Assembly (NCBI GenBank): GCA_900540235.1
Contig: UQEY01000001.1
Span: 1 to 64,000 of the forward strand
DNA from: an uncultured Eubacteriales bacterium
Lineage (GTDB): Bacteria; Bacillota; Clostridia; Oscillospirales; Acutalibacteraceae
Direction: 5' to 3'
DNA length: 64,000 bases
A program made the position numbers and the translations under genes. Position 1 is the first letter of the stretch, and every line of letters starts with the position of its first letter. The notes beneath the pieces are model-generated. The model was not told the origin of the DNA and ran no database searches. It was given only the letters and a program-made list of their open reading frames with translations. Shown piece by piece: positions 33,420 through 42,137 of this stretch.

Positions 33420-35609
33420 ATGAGTATTAAAATTGCTCTTGCCGGTAACCCTAACTGCGGTAAAACAACTTTGTTTAACGCTCTTACCGGTTCAAACCAG
33501 TATGTCGGCAACTGGCCGGGAGTTACGGTTGAAAAAAAAGAAGGTAAATTAAAGAAGCACAATGATGTTATCATCACTGACCTTCCAGGTATTTACTCAC
33601 TTTCACCATATACTTTGGAGGAAGTTGTAGCACGAAACTATCTTATTGATGAAAAACCTGATGTAGTTCTTAACATCATCGACGGTACTAACCTTGAAAG
33701 AAACCTTTATTTAACAACTCAGGTTGTTGAACTCGGTATTCCGGTTGTTGTTGCCGTAAATATGATGGACATTGTTAAGAAAAACGGCGACAAAATTAAT
33801 GTTAATGAACTTTCAAGACAGCTTGCTTGCCCTGTTGTTGAAATATCGGCTTTAAAGGGTACAGGCGTTATGGAAGCTGCTGAAAAAGCTATTGAAGTTG
33901 CAGGCAGTGTTGCTCCGATTCCTCAGCATAAATTCTCGGGTGTTGTTGAACACGCTATCGCTCATATTGAAGAAGCAGCAGTTCACAATATGCCTGAAAG
34001 TCAGCAGCGTTGGTACGCTATCAAGATTTTTGAAAGCGATGATAAAGTACTTGAAAAGCTTAACATTCCACAGCAGACACTTGACCATATCCATAAGGAT
34101 ATTGAAGCTGCAGAGGAAGAAATGGATGATGACGCTGAAAGTATAATCACTAATGAAAGATACCTTTATATTTCTTCAATTATTAAAGCTGTTTATAAGA
34201 AAAAGAGTAAGGGTAAACTTTCAACATCAGATAAAATAGATAAAGTTATCACTAACAGAATTTTAGGCCTTCCTATTTTTGCACTTATTATGTGGGGTGT
34301 ATATTTCATCTCAATGCAATGGATAGGTGCAATGGGTACTGACTGGGTTAACGAGGTCCTCTTTGGCGAATGGGTTCCGGGACTTCTTGAAAAATTCCTC
34401 GAACCACATCTTGCACCGTGGCTCTTCGGTCTTATCAATGACGGTATCGTAGCCGGTGTCGGTGCAGTTCTCGGTTTCGTACCGCAAATGCTCGTTCTCT
34501 TCTTCTTACTTGCTATCCTTGAAGGTTGCGGTTATATGAGCCGTGTAGCTTTTGTTATGGACAGAATTTTCCGTCACTTCGGTCTTTCAGGTAAATCATT
34601 CATTCCTATGCTTATCGGTACAGGTTGCGGCGTTCCAGCTGTAATGGCTTCTCGTACAATCGAAAATGAGCGTGACCGTCGTATGACAATTATGACAACC
34701 ACATTCATTCCTTGCGGTGCTAAACTTCCTATCATTGGTCTTGTCGCAGGTGCTTGTTTCGGCGGTGCCGGCTGGGTAGCAACTTCTACTTATTTCGTAG
34801 GTGTTGCAGCTATCATCGTTTCAGGTATTATGCTTAAAAAGACAAAGAAATTTGCCGGCGACCCTGCTCCTTTTGTAATGGAACTTCCGGCATATCATAT
34901 TCCTACCATCGGTACAGTTCTTCGTTCTACTTGGGAGCGTGGTTGGTCATTCATCAAGAAGGCCGGTACAATTATCACACTTGCAACTATCCTCATTTGG
35001 TTCCTTCAGGGCTTCGGTGTTGAAAACGGTGCTTTCGGTATGGTTGACGATATGGATAACTCAATTCTTGCTAAGTTTGGTAACTTGTTTGCTTGGCTCT
35101 TTATCCCACTCGGTTGGGGCGGATGGAAACCTGCTGTTGCTGCCGTTACAGGTCTTATTGCTAAGGAAAATGTTGTTTCGACATTCGGCATTCTTTATCA
35201 CTTTGCAGGCGAACTTGCTGAAAACGGTGACGAAATTTGGGTTAACTTTGGTAAAGACCTTGCTTCTCTCAGTGGCGGTCATGCTGCTCTTGCAGGTTAT
35301 TCATACCTTATCTTTAACCTTCTTTGTGCTCCTTGCTTCGCAGCAATCGGTGCTATCAAGAGAGAAATGAATAACGCAAAGTGGACTTGGTTTGCAATCG
35401 GTTATCAGTGCGGTTTTGCTTATATTATTTCACTTATCGTATATCAAATCGGTCTTGTATTTGCAGGTGATATCAATGTTATCGGTTTCATTGCTGCTCT
35501 TATCTGTCTTGCAGGTCTTCTCTATATGCTCTTCAGAAAGAATAAGTATGATGATAACAGACTTACAATTAATACTAAGACTTCAAAAAAAGACAAAGCT
35601 AAAGCTTAA
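33420..35609 (+). CDS. feoB: Ferrous iron transporter FeoB
   Basis: Imports Fe(II) across the membrane. The 729-residue protein starts with a G-protein domain (G1 GNPNCGKTTLFN, the FeoB switch GSNQYVGNWPGVTVEKKEG, DLPGIYSLSPY, NMMD). A helical linker follows, then a membrane domain with the Gate segments (FVPQMLVLFFLLAILEGCGYMSR and PCGAKLPI). The length is normal. GAAAGGA precedes the ATG. A Cys-rich FeoB partner follows 22 bases downstream. Confidence 0.96.
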   Translation: MSIKIALAGNPNCGKTTLFNALTGSNQYVGNWPGVTVEKKEGKLKKHNDVIITDLPGIYSLSPYTLEEVVARNYLIDEKPDVVLNIIDGTNLERNLYLTTQVVELGIPVVVAVNMMDIVKKNGDKINVNELSRQLACPVVEISALKGTGVMEAAEKAIEVAGSVAPIPQHKFSGVVEHAIAHIEEAAVHNMPESQQRWYAIKIFESDDKVLEKLNIPQQTLDHIHKDIEAAEEEMDDDAESIITNERYLYISSIIKAVYKKKSKGKLSTSDKIDKVITNRILGLPIFALIMWGVYFISMQWIGAMGTDWVNEVLFGEWVPGLLEKFLEPHLAPWLFGLINDGIVAGVGAVLGFVPQMLVLFFLLAILEGCGYMSRVAFVMDRIFRHFGLSGKSFIPMLIGTGCGVPAVMASRTIENERDRRMTIMTTTFIPCGAKLPIIGLVAGACFGGAGWVATSTYFVGVAAIIVSGIMLKKTKKFAGDPAPFVMELPAYHIPTIGTVLRSTWERGWSFIKKAGTIITLATILIWFLQGFGVENGAFGMVDDMDNSILAKFGNLFAWLFIPLGWGGWKPAVAAVTGLIAKENVVSTFGILYHFAGELAENGDEIWVNFGKDLASLSGGHAALAGYSYLIFNLLCAPCFAAIGAIKREMNNAKWTWFAIGYQCGFAYIISLIVYQIGLVFAGDINVIGFIAALICLAGLLYMLFRKNKYDDNRLTINTKTSKKDKAKA

Positions 35610-35631
35610 TTTATAGAAAGGAAGTATTTGT

Positions 35632-35802
35632 ATGCTTGCGTTTTTAAAAGCAAATATTTATAATATCATTGTTATAGCGATTGTTTTGCTGGTTGTTTTC
35701 TTAATTGTACGAAAAATAGTTAAAGATAAAAAGGCAGGCAAAAGTGCTGTTTGCGGCGGCGATTGCAGTAAATGTCACGCAAATTGCAGTCACAAAAACT
35801 GA
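35632..35802 (+). CDS. FeoB-associated Cys-rich membrane protein
   Basis: A 56-residue protein: an N-terminal membrane helix (about 8-26, IYNIIVIAIVLLVVFLIV), a basic stretch RKIVKDKKAGK, and a Cys-rich tail CGGDCSKCHANC (residues 41-52). This is the build of the small proteins found after feoB in Firmicutes, thought to bind iron or help FeoB. GAAAGGAAG precedes the ATG. It is too short for many ORF finders but fits well by position and composition. Confidence 0.85.
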   Translation: MLAFLKANIYNIIVIAIVLLVVFLIVRKIVKDKKAGKSAVCGGDCSKCHANCSHKN

Positions 35803-35830
35803 CTTTTAAATTAAAATAGTATAGAGTTTT

Positions 35831-35868
35831 CCGTCTGTATCTGTTATAATGATGCAGACGGATTTTTC
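35831..35868 (+). terminator. Terminator of the feo operon
   Basis: The stem CCGTCTG (35831-35837) / CAGACGG (35855-35861) is followed by ATTTTTCTTTT. Confidence 0.8.
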
Positions 35869-35884
35869 TTTTGCGAGGTAAATT

Positions 35885-36568
35885 ATGATTAAAACTGTTT
35901 TATTCGATTTGGATGATACTATTCTTGATTTTAAAATGAGCGAAAGAGTTGCTCTTTCAAAAACACTTAAAAAATTCGGTGTTGAACCGACTGAAGAAAT
36001 TATAGCAAAATACAGCGCATATAATATTTCTCAGTGGAAGCGCCTTGAACTCGGAGAAATCAGCAGGGAAGAAGTTAAAGTTAATCGCTATCAACTTCTT
36101 TTTGACGATATCGGCGTTGATATTTCACCTAAGCAAGCTACTGCCGATTACGAGGAAAACCTTGCTCACGGTCATTATTTTGTTGACGGCGCAAAAGAGA
36201 TGCTTGAATCAATTTGTAATGATTATGATTTGTACCTTGTTTCAAACGGCGCAAAAAAAGTGCAAGAGGGCAGGATGGCAACAGCCGATATTAACCATTG
36301 TTTCAAAGGTATTTTTATTTCCGAAGTTGTTGGCTATGAAAAACCAAGTGAAAATTTTTTTAATAAAGTTTTTGAAACTATCGGCAATGTCAATAAAGAT
36401 GAAACCGTAATTATCGGCGACAGCTTAACTTCCGATATTAAGGGCGGAAAAAATGCGAAAATAAAGACCGTCTGGTTTAACCCAAACGGTCTTGACTGCG
36501 GCGATATTACTCCTGATTACGAAATTTCCTCTCTTGATGAAATAAAACCGCTTCTTGAAAATATATAA
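35885..36568 (+). CDS. HAD hydrolase, YjjG-type nucleotidase
   Basis: A 227-residue haloacid-dehalogenase phosphatase. Motif I is FDLDDTILDF (nucleophile Asp in DLDD), motif II SNG, and motifs III/IV GYEKPSENFF and IIGDSLTSDIKGGKNA. The cap and sequence style match YjjG, which removes phosphate from (non-canonical) pyrimidine nucleoside monophosphates. GAGGT precedes the ATG. The exact substrate is inferred from the family. Confidence 0.85.
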   Translation: MIKTVLFDLDDTILDFKMSERVALSKTLKKFGVEPTEEIIAKYSAYNISQWKRLELGEISREEVKVNRYQLLFDDIGVDISPKQATADYEENLAHGHYFVDGAKEMLESICNDYDLYLVSNGAKKVQEGRMATADINHCFKGIFISEVVGYEKPSENFFNKVFETIGNVNKDETVIIGDSLTSDIKGGKNAKIKTVWFNPNGLDCGDITPDYEISSLDEIKPLLENI

Positions 36569-36570
36569 AG

Positions 36571-36690
36571 GCTTCCCCTTGAGGGGAAGCTGTCAGCTAT
36601 GCTGACTGATGAGGTGGAATAAAAAACGAATATGAATATTCTACACCTCATCCGACGACATTCGTCGCCACCTTCCCCTCAAGGGGAAGG
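36571..36690. repeat. 120-bp palindromic MITE-like element
   Basis: The 18-base ends (36572-36589 and 36672-36689) are exact reverse complements, and each is itself nearly palindromic (CTTCCCCT...AGGGGAAG). Inside, TGATGAGGTG pairs with CACCTCATC, and small hairpins GTCAGC/GCTGAC and CGACGA/TCGTCG flank a central AT-rich stretch. There is no coding capacity. It lies between convergent genes and can fold into a long stem that may end both transcripts. A related partial copy is at 1-50. Confidence 0.8.
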
Positions 36691-36698
36691 CATATAAA

Positions 36699-37658
36699 TT
36701 ATAAATTAATTCTTCTCTCAAGCTCCTCGGTGCTAAGGCATTTAGCATCTTTGAGGAGCTTTTTATATCTGTCCATATTGTACTGTGAATGTTCCGTTTC
36801 CTTGCTCCAAAGGTGAATTACCCAGCTTTCCTCGCCAAAATATGTAACGATAAGCACACCGACTACTGCCATTTTTATCTTGCACATAATGTCATAATCG
36901 TAAACAGCACCCAAAAAATATTTGAATAAAAAATACATTATAATTTGTTCATTAAATGTTTCGTTTGCAATTTCTTTTTCTTTGCCGTTTTTAACTTTTT
37001 CAACCCATTCTTCGTTTATAACTTCAGGGTTTTTGAACACATCAAAAAAGTCAATACCGTCGTTACCCTCGATATATTCGTCAAGGTCTTTTTGCGTTTC
37101 CTTGCCAAATTCAAGAAGGTCAATGAGCCTTTCTTTTATGCTTTTATCTCGGTTTTGCGCAATGTCATATGCTTTTTTTCTCGCTTTAACAAGATAAAAA
37201 TATGTTTGTGCGTCAATCTCGTTAAGCTCGGGAAGTCGGTCATTTATTTCCTCGGTAAATGTCATTTTCTCTTTGAGGTTAAACATCATATCGCTTGCAA
37301 CGGGGCAGGAAAACGATACGCCCATTTCCTCGGTGCCGCCGAAATCGTTAATAAATCTCGGAAAAGTTCGGCAGGTGTACGGTGTGTGTTCTCCGCCGAT
37401 TGCTATGTGCATATCACACAAATTTTCCTCGTTTAAAAATGGACAACGCTTTTTATTCGCAAGCCTGAAAATGGTGTTGCCGAATTCGTCGTGGGTCAAA
37501 ACGCTGTCAATTCTTTCTCTTATTTCACCGCTTATGGTTTTGTAATATTCAAGCGATTTTTCGTCGGCGTCAACTTCCCATCCTTGGCAACATGAATCGG
37601 GGCACGCACCCGCAATGCATTTAAAATCTTTGTAAAAACTCGGTGTTCTAAGTATCAT
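36699..37658 (-). CDS. FliB-like lysine-N-methylase family protein
   Basis: A 319-residue protein of the flagellin lysine-N-methylase (FliB) family. The cysteine-rich start FKCIAGACPDSCCQGWEV and the later CPFLNEENLCDMHIAIGGEHTPYTCRTFPR hold the conserved cysteines expected to bind an Fe-S cluster. The rest is alpha-helical with a FLFKYFLGAVYD segment typical of the family. The length is a little short of FliB (about 350-400). No flagellar genes are near, so the target need not be flagellin. Confidence 0.8.
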   Translation of the reverse strand: MILRTPSFYKDFKCIAGACPDSCCQGWEVDADEKSLEYYKTISGEIRERIDSVLTHDEFGNTIFRLANKKRCPFLNEENLCDMHIAIGGEHTPYTCRTFPRFINDFGGTEEMGVSFSCPVASDMMFNLKEKMTFTEEINDRLPELNEIDAQTYFYLVKARKKAYDIAQNRDKSIKERLIDLLEFGKETQKDLDEYIEGNDGIDFFDVFKNPEVINEEWVEKVKNGKEKEIANETFNEQIIMYFLFKYFLGAVYDYDIMCKIKMAVVGVLIVTYFGEESWVIHLWSKETEHSQYNMDRYKKLLKDAKCLSTEELERRINL

Positions 37659-37726
37659 AATTATCCCTCAAGTTATTTTTATAAACTTATTTTATCACGA
37701 TAAATTAAAAACGCAATATAAATTTG

Positions 37727-37755
37727 TTGCATACCTACTGCTTTAATGTTAATAT
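37727..37755 (+). promoter_or_regulatory. Candidate promoter of the PAP2 gene
   Basis: TTGCAT (37727-37732) and TAATAT (37750-37755) are 17 bases apart, 23 bases before the ATG at 37778. Confidence 0.45.
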
Positions 37756-37777
37756 ATGGTTATTAGGGGGTTATTTT

Positions 37778-38614
37778 ATGATAAAAAAGTATAAACCGTT
37801 CATTATTTCATTCTATGTCGTGGCTGTTATTGCTATGATTTTTGCCGCATTTTATGATTTGGGCCTTGATAAAATGCTTAATAATACTTCAAATTCATTC
37901 GCAATTTGGCTTCAAAATACCGGCGAAATTCCGTCAAGGCTTGTTTGCCCGCTTGCCGGAGCAGTGCTTTTTTATACTGTCAAAAATAAATTTGCTAAGT
38001 TTGTGTCGTTTTTTATTGAACTCGGCGGCTCGGCTTACCTCGGCTACTATTTCGGTAAATACTTTTTTGTCGATGATGAAAACAGAATGGTGTTCAGTAT
38101 TATTTACGGCTTGGGCGTAGGTGTTATAATATTGTTTGCGGGCAATTACATAAAAGTTGAGCCTAAATATATTGATGCATTCAAAACAATAGCGCTTATT
38201 TCCGTTATAGTTATGTTCGTTCAAATCGGTCTTATCGAAGTTATGAAATACCTTTGGGGCAGAGTTCGTTTCCGTGACCTTTTGGCAAGCGGAAGCTTTG
38301 AAGCATTTACTCCTTGGTATGTTTTAAACGGAATTAACGGCAACAAATCTTTTCCGAGCGGTCACACGGCAGGTGCTTCAATGAGCTATCTTTTGATGTT
38401 TATGCCGTTTGTGTCGGATAAACTTAAAAATAAAACTGCACTGTGTTTTGCGCTTCCTTGCGTTTATACTTCGCTTGTGGCTTTTACCCGTCTTGTTATG
38501 GGCGCTCATTATTTGAGTGATGTAACAATGGGCGGTACAGTCGGTTTTACTATTGTTATTATTGCTCTTGCAGTTTATCAAAAACATTTTAACAATAAAA
38601 TATTAAATAAGTAG
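37778..38614 (+). CDS. PAP2-family membrane phosphatase
   Basis: A 278-residue integral membrane phosphatase with six or more helices. The PAP2 motifs are present in order: KYLWGRVRFRD (motif 1, with R-x-R in place of the usual RP), PSGHTAGAS (motif 2 with the catalytic His) and RLVMGAHYLSDV (motif 3 with the nucleophile His). Family members act on undecaprenyl pyrophosphate or lipid phosphates. I start at the ATG at 37778 with GGGGG upstream; residues read from 37724 would be untranslated leader. The CDF exporter gene follows after 10 bases. Confidence 0.85.
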   Translation: MIKKYKPFIISFYVVAVIAMIFAAFYDLGLDKMLNNTSNSFAIWLQNTGEIPSRLVCPLAGAVLFYTVKNKFAKFVSFFIELGGSAYLGYYFGKYFFVDDENRMVFSIIYGLGVGVIILFAGNYIKVEPKYIDAFKTIALISVIVMFVQIGLIEVMKYLWGRVRFRDLLASGSFEAFTPWYVLNGINGNKSFPSGHTAGASMSYLLMFMPFVSDKLKNKTALCFALPCVYTSLVAFTRLVMGAHYLSDVTMGGTVGFTIVIIALAVYQKHFNNKILNK

Positions 38615-38624
38615 GAATGATTTT

Positions 38625-39791
38625 TTGACTAAGTTACTTATATCTAAAATAAAAAATAAATATGATATTTCATCAACGCTCGGCAGGGAAAAGGTGAGCA
38701 CTATGAGCGGCTGGTGCGGTATAATCTGCAATGCGATTCTTTGCCTTATCAAATTTATTATCGGCTCGGTTACCGGTTCTGTTTCAATTACCGCCGACGC
38801 TTTTAATAACCTTTCCGACGCAGGCTCAAATGTTGTTACTATTGCCGGTGCTAAGCTTGCAAATAAACCGGTTGATAAAGAGCACCCTTTCGGTCACGGC
38901 AGGATAGAATATGTTTCTGCACTCGTGGTATCGTTCATTATTCTTTTAATGGGTTTCGAACTCGGTAAAAATTCGGTTATGAAAATTATCAAACCGGAAA
39001 AAGTTGGCTTCAGCATAGTTTCACTTGTGGTACTTATCCTTGCGATTTGCGTTAAACTTTGGATGGCATATTTTAACAATAAGCTTTTTAAGCTTACAAA
39101 TAATATTAATCTTAAAGCAGTTTGCCAGGACAGTTTAAACGACTGCATTGCAACCGGCGCTACAATTTTGTCGCTTGTTATTTCTCGATTAACAGGTTTT
39201 TATCACATTGACGGCATCGTTGGTTTGCTTGTGGCAGGCGCAATTATTCTGTCAGGTATAGGTATACTTAAAGATACCCTCAGTCCGCTCCTCGGTCAGC
39301 CTCCGTCACCCGAACTTGTTAAAAGAATAGAAGATATAATCACAAGTGAAGCGGAGATAGTGGGCGTTCACGATTTGATTGTCCACGACTACGGACCGGG
39401 CAGAATTATCGCTTCCGCTCACGCCGAAGTTCCGTCAAGCGAAGATATCGTTCATATTCACGATGTTATTGACAATGTTGAAAAGAAAATTCAAAAAGAA
39501 CTTAATATAATTATTTGTATCCACTTAGACCCAATAGATATTAATAATGAAGAAATAAATAAGTATAAAGCCATTGCTCAAAAAATTATTAAGCAGTATA
39601 ACGATGAATATTCTTTCCACGATTTCAGAATGGTTAACGGCGAAACTCATAAAAATCTGATTTTTGATTTAGTTGTTCCGTTTGATAAAAATAACGATAC
39701 GACAAAAATTCTCAACGATATTATGGCGGCATTTAAAAAATACGATGAAAGTTTAAATGTAGTCGTAACTCTTGAGCACTCGTTTATATAA
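38625..39791 (+). CDS. Cation diffusion facilitator (CDF) metal exporter
   Basis: A 388-residue metal/proton antiporter, probably exporting Zn, Mn or Fe. Motifs: ITADAFNNLSDAGSN (metal site, helix 2), PFGHGRIEYVSALVVS, and DSLNDCIATG (helix 5) at the second half of the site. A C-terminal cytoplasmic domain of about 180 residues follows, longer than the usual 80-100; it carries HDLIVHDYGPGRIIASAHAEV and a second segment ending LEHSFI. It starts with TTG at 38625, ten bases after the PAP2 stop with AGGAA upstream, and no better start is visible. Confidence 0.85.
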   Translation: MTKLLISKIKNKYDISSTLGREKVSTMSGWCGIICNAILCLIKFIIGSVTGSVSITADAFNNLSDAGSNVVTIAGAKLANKPVDKEHPFGHGRIEYVSALVVSFIILLMGFELGKNSVMKIIKPEKVGFSIVSLVVLILAICVKLWMAYFNNKLFKLTNNINLKAVCQDSLNDCIATGATILSLVISRLTGFYHIDGIVGLLVAGAIILSGIGILKDTLSPLLGQPPSPELVKRIEDIITSEAEIVGVHDLIVHDYGPGRIIASAHAEVPSSEDIVHIHDVIDNVEKKIQKELNIIICIHLDPIDINNEEINKYKAIAQKIIKQYNDEYSFHDFRMVNGETHKNLIFDLVVPFDKNNDTTKILNDIMAAFKKYDESLNVVVTLEHSFI

Positions 39792-39817
39792 AAGTTTATA
39801 ATTAATTAATAATTTTG

Positions 39818-39846
39818 TTGACGAGCGTATTGATTGCTGTTATAAT
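39818..39846 (+). promoter_or_regulatory. Promoter of the SDR gene
   Basis: TTGACG (39818-39823) and TATAAT (39841-39846) with a 17-base spacer; close to consensus. Confidence 0.7.
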
Positions 39847-39876
39847 ATTAACAACATATTAAAGGGGGATATTTTG

Positions 39877-40896
39877 ATGAATGTTCTTATTTTCGGCGGT
39901 ACAGGTCTTTTAGGCTCTGCTGCTGCTCAAATTTTTATTGACCGTGGTCATAAGGTTAAAACTATTACTTTGCCGCCTCTTCCTGAAGGTGCTCCTATTC
40001 CAAAGGAAATGGAAATCGAATTCGGTAACTTCCTTGAGCTTTCAGATGAAGAACTTGAAAAAGCAATGACAGGTATGGACGCTTTTGTTTACGCAGCAGG
40101 TGTTGACGAAAGAGTTGAATTCCCACACCCTGTATACGATGCTTATAAAAAATATAACATTGACCCGACCGACCGCTGCTTAAAAATGGCAAAGAAGTGC
40201 GGCGTTAAAAGATGCGTAGTTCTCGGTTCGTATTTCGCTTGGCTTGCTAAGCAAAGACCTGATATGCAGCTTTGCGACAAGCACCCTTATATCCGTTCTC
40301 GTGTTGAGCAGGAAGAGGTTGCTTTCAAGTATGCCGATGACGATATGGGTGTAGCAGTTCTTGAACTTCCGTATATTTTCGGTACTCAGCCGGGCAGAAG
40401 ACCTGTTTGGGTTATCCTTATCGAGCAGCTTCAAAGATTTGAAAAAATGCCGTTTACTATGTATCCTGCAGGCGGTACAGCTATGCTTACCGTTCGTCAG
40501 GTTGGTGAAGCTATTGTCGGCGCTGCCGAGCAGGTTAAGGGCGCAAGAGCATATGGTATTTCTTGCTACAATATGACTTGGAGAAAATTCCTCAAGATTG
40601 TTTACAGAGCTATGGACGGCACTCCTGACCGTAAGATTGTTGACTGCCCAAAGGTATTCTTCCAAATGTTCGGTCATGTAATGCGTAAGGACTATGCTTC
40701 CCGTAATGTTGAGGGCGGTATCGACCCTGTAGGTCTTGCAGATATTATGGGTATGAATCTCTTTATTCCTACCGATGATACTAAGGAACTCGGTTGTACT
40801 CCTGATGAAATCGAAGCAGCTATCTTCGATTCAATCAAGCTTTCAAAGGCTTCATTCGAGGGCAAAGCAAAGCTCCTTGAAATGAAAGGCGAGTAA
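39877..40896 (+). CDS. NAD(P)-dependent epimerase/dehydratase-like protein (atypical SDR)
   Basis: A 339-residue Rossmann-fold protein of the extended SDR class with the cofactor loop GGTGLLGSAA at residues 7-16. The usual YxxxK catalytic pair is not plain: after VVLGSYFAW the candidate site reads HPYIRSRVEQEE, with Arg where Lys is expected. It may therefore be a binding or regulatory member, or use a variant mechanism. I start at the ATG at 39877 (the in-frame TTG just before it is less likely), with GGGGG upstream. It has its own promoter and terminator. The substrate is unknown. Confidence 0.75.
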   Translation: MNVLIFGGTGLLGSAAAQIFIDRGHKVKTITLPPLPEGAPIPKEMEIEFGNFLELSDEELEKAMTGMDAFVYAAGVDERVEFPHPVYDAYKKYNIDPTDRCLKMAKKCGVKRCVVLGSYFAWLAKQRPDMQLCDKHPYIRSRVEQEEVAFKYADDDMGVAVLELPYIFGTQPGRRPVWVILIEQLQRFEKMPFTMYPAGGTAMLTVRQVGEAIVGAAEQVKGARAYGISCYNMTWRKFLKIVYRAMDGTPDRKIVDCPKVFFQMFGHVMRKDYASRNVEGGIDPVGLADIMGMNLFIPTDDTKELGCTPDEIEAAIFDSIKLSKASFEGKAKLLEMKGE

Positions 40897-40920
40897 TAAT
40901 TTAATATTACATAATTATTA

Positions 40921-40953
40921 AAGGACGATGGTTTTTAATCATCGTCCTTTTTA
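40921..40953. terminator. Terminator between convergent genes
   Basis: The stem AAGGACGATG / CATCGTCCTT with a 9-base loop is followed by TTTTTATT. Confidence 0.85.
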
Positions 40954-40984
40954 TTATTGCCAATAAACATAGTCTTTTATTGAT

Positions 40985-41455
40985 TTATTTCAACTGTTCT
41001 TCAATCAGCATAACATCGCCCTTATCGGTAATGTCAATCACACCGTATTGACCGAGCATACCGACGCTGCCGGGGTTCATAACATAAAGACCGTCGATAT
41101 AATCGGTATACTGCAAATGAGTATGACCGAAAAGGACTATATCTGCGTCCCTCTTTTTTGCCTCGTCAATAATCATTTGGTATCCGTGCTTAACACCGTA
41201 CGGATGACCGTGGCTGAAAAATATCTTTTTCCCCGCAAATTCAATTTCAAGTTTGTCGGGATAATTTGAATACCAGTCGCAGTTGCCTGCAACCCTTTCA
41301 TACTTAATTTTAGGGTAAGCGTCAATGACTGAATCAAAATCACTTTCGCCGTCGCCTAAAAAGATAAACAAATCGGCATTATCAAGATGTTTTTCAACTG
41401 CTTCAAAAAGATTGCCTACATTTCTGTGCGAATCAGATAAAACTACAATTCTCAT
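40985..41455 (-). CDS. YfcE/MJ0936-family metallophosphoesterase
   Basis: A 156-residue calcineurin-like phosphodiesterase. The metal ligands are all present: LSDSHRNVGN (D-x-H), LGDGESD, GNCDWY, SHGHPYG and FGHTHLQY. Family members hydrolyse phosphodiesters with Mn2+ in vitro, and the cellular substrate is unknown. The length matches the minimal domain. It is divergent from the three-gene cassette beginning at 41521. Confidence 0.9.
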   Translation of the reverse strand: MRIVVLSDSHRNVGNLFEAVEKHLDNADLFIFLGDGESDFDSVIDAYPKIKYERVAGNCDWYSNYPDKLEIEFAGKKIFFSHGHPYGVKHGYQMIIDEAKKRDADIVLFGHTHLQYTDYIDGLYVMNPGSVGMLGQYGVIDITDKGDVMLIEEQLK

Positions 41456-41520
41456 TCATAAAACCTCCCACTGTTTCATAGATTATATTAAGATTATATA
41501 CCAAAGGAGTAGATTTTGCA

Positions 41521-41748
41521 ATGAAAAAGGATGATATGAATAAACTTAATCAAAAACTCGGATTTGATGTTTCAAAAATGAAAGAAGCAGCGGAGAACGG
41601 TAAGCTTGACGATTTTGTAAATAAAAACTTATCACAAAATGCAACTGAGCAGTTAAAAGATGTTTTGTCAAACAAAGAAGCCTGTGAAAAACTTCTTTCG
41701 TCACCGCAAGCTAAAGAACTTATGAAAAAACTGACAGAAGGGAAATAA
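41521..41748 (+). CDS. Small helical protein, first of a three-gene cassette
   Basis: A 75-residue soluble, charged, mostly helical protein (KLNQKLGFDVSKMKEAAENG, then EQLKDVLSNKEACEKLLSSPQAKELMKKL). It has no cysteine pattern, signal or membrane segment. It starts with ATG and AAAGGAG eleven bases upstream. Two bases after its stop comes the next gene, so the cassette is translated as a unit. I recognise no family. The repeated pattern of helix, SSPQAKELMKKL and end suggests a small protein-binding module. Confidence 0.7.
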   Translation: MKKDDMNKLNQKLGFDVSKMKEAAENGKLDDFVNKNLSQNATEQLKDVLSNKEACEKLLSSPQAKELMKKLTEGK

Positions 41749-41750
41749 AA

Positions 41751-42137
41751 GTGGATACTTCTAATCTTAACGATATTATCTCAAATTTAACACCGGACGA
41801 TATAAATATGTTAAAGGGAGTAGCCTCGTCAATTTTAGGCGATGGCGCACCCGATAACACTAAAAATCAAACCGCTCCTCCGACCCGAGCACCGTCAAAT
41901 CAAAACAGTAATGCGCTTCAAACGCTTAATTCACTCGGACTTGACAGCCTTGACTTTAATATGATTATGAAAGCAAAATCAATCTTTGACAAAATGAACA
42001 ATACTCCAAACAAAAATGTTGATTTGATTATGGCGCTTAAACCGCATTTGCGCCCCGAAACCCAAAATAAAGCAGACCAAGCACTTAAAATAATTAAACT
42101 TTTTGAGGTGTTGCCACTCTTAAAGGAGCTGTTTTAA
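41751..42137 (+). CDS. Unknown protein, second of a three-gene cassette
   Basis: A 128-residue soluble protein with two parts. The N-terminal helix pair (NLNDIISNLTPDDINMLKGVASSILG) and a C-terminal helical region (DLIMALKPHLRPETQNKADQALKIIKLFEVLPLLKELF) are joined by a Pro/Thr/Asn/Gln-rich linker at about 36-60. It starts with GTG at 41751 (AAGGG upstream). The C-terminal ALKPHLRPE...ADQALKIIKL pattern looks conserved among small clostridial proteins, but I cannot name a family. Its stop is directly followed by the TTG start of the third gene. Confidence 0.7.
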   Translation: MDTSNLNDIISNLTPDDINMLKGVASSILGDGAPDNTKNQTAPPTRAPSNQNSNALQTLNSLGLDSLDFNMIMKAKSIFDKMNNTPNKNVDLIMALKPHLRPETQNKADQALKIIKLFEVLPLLKELF

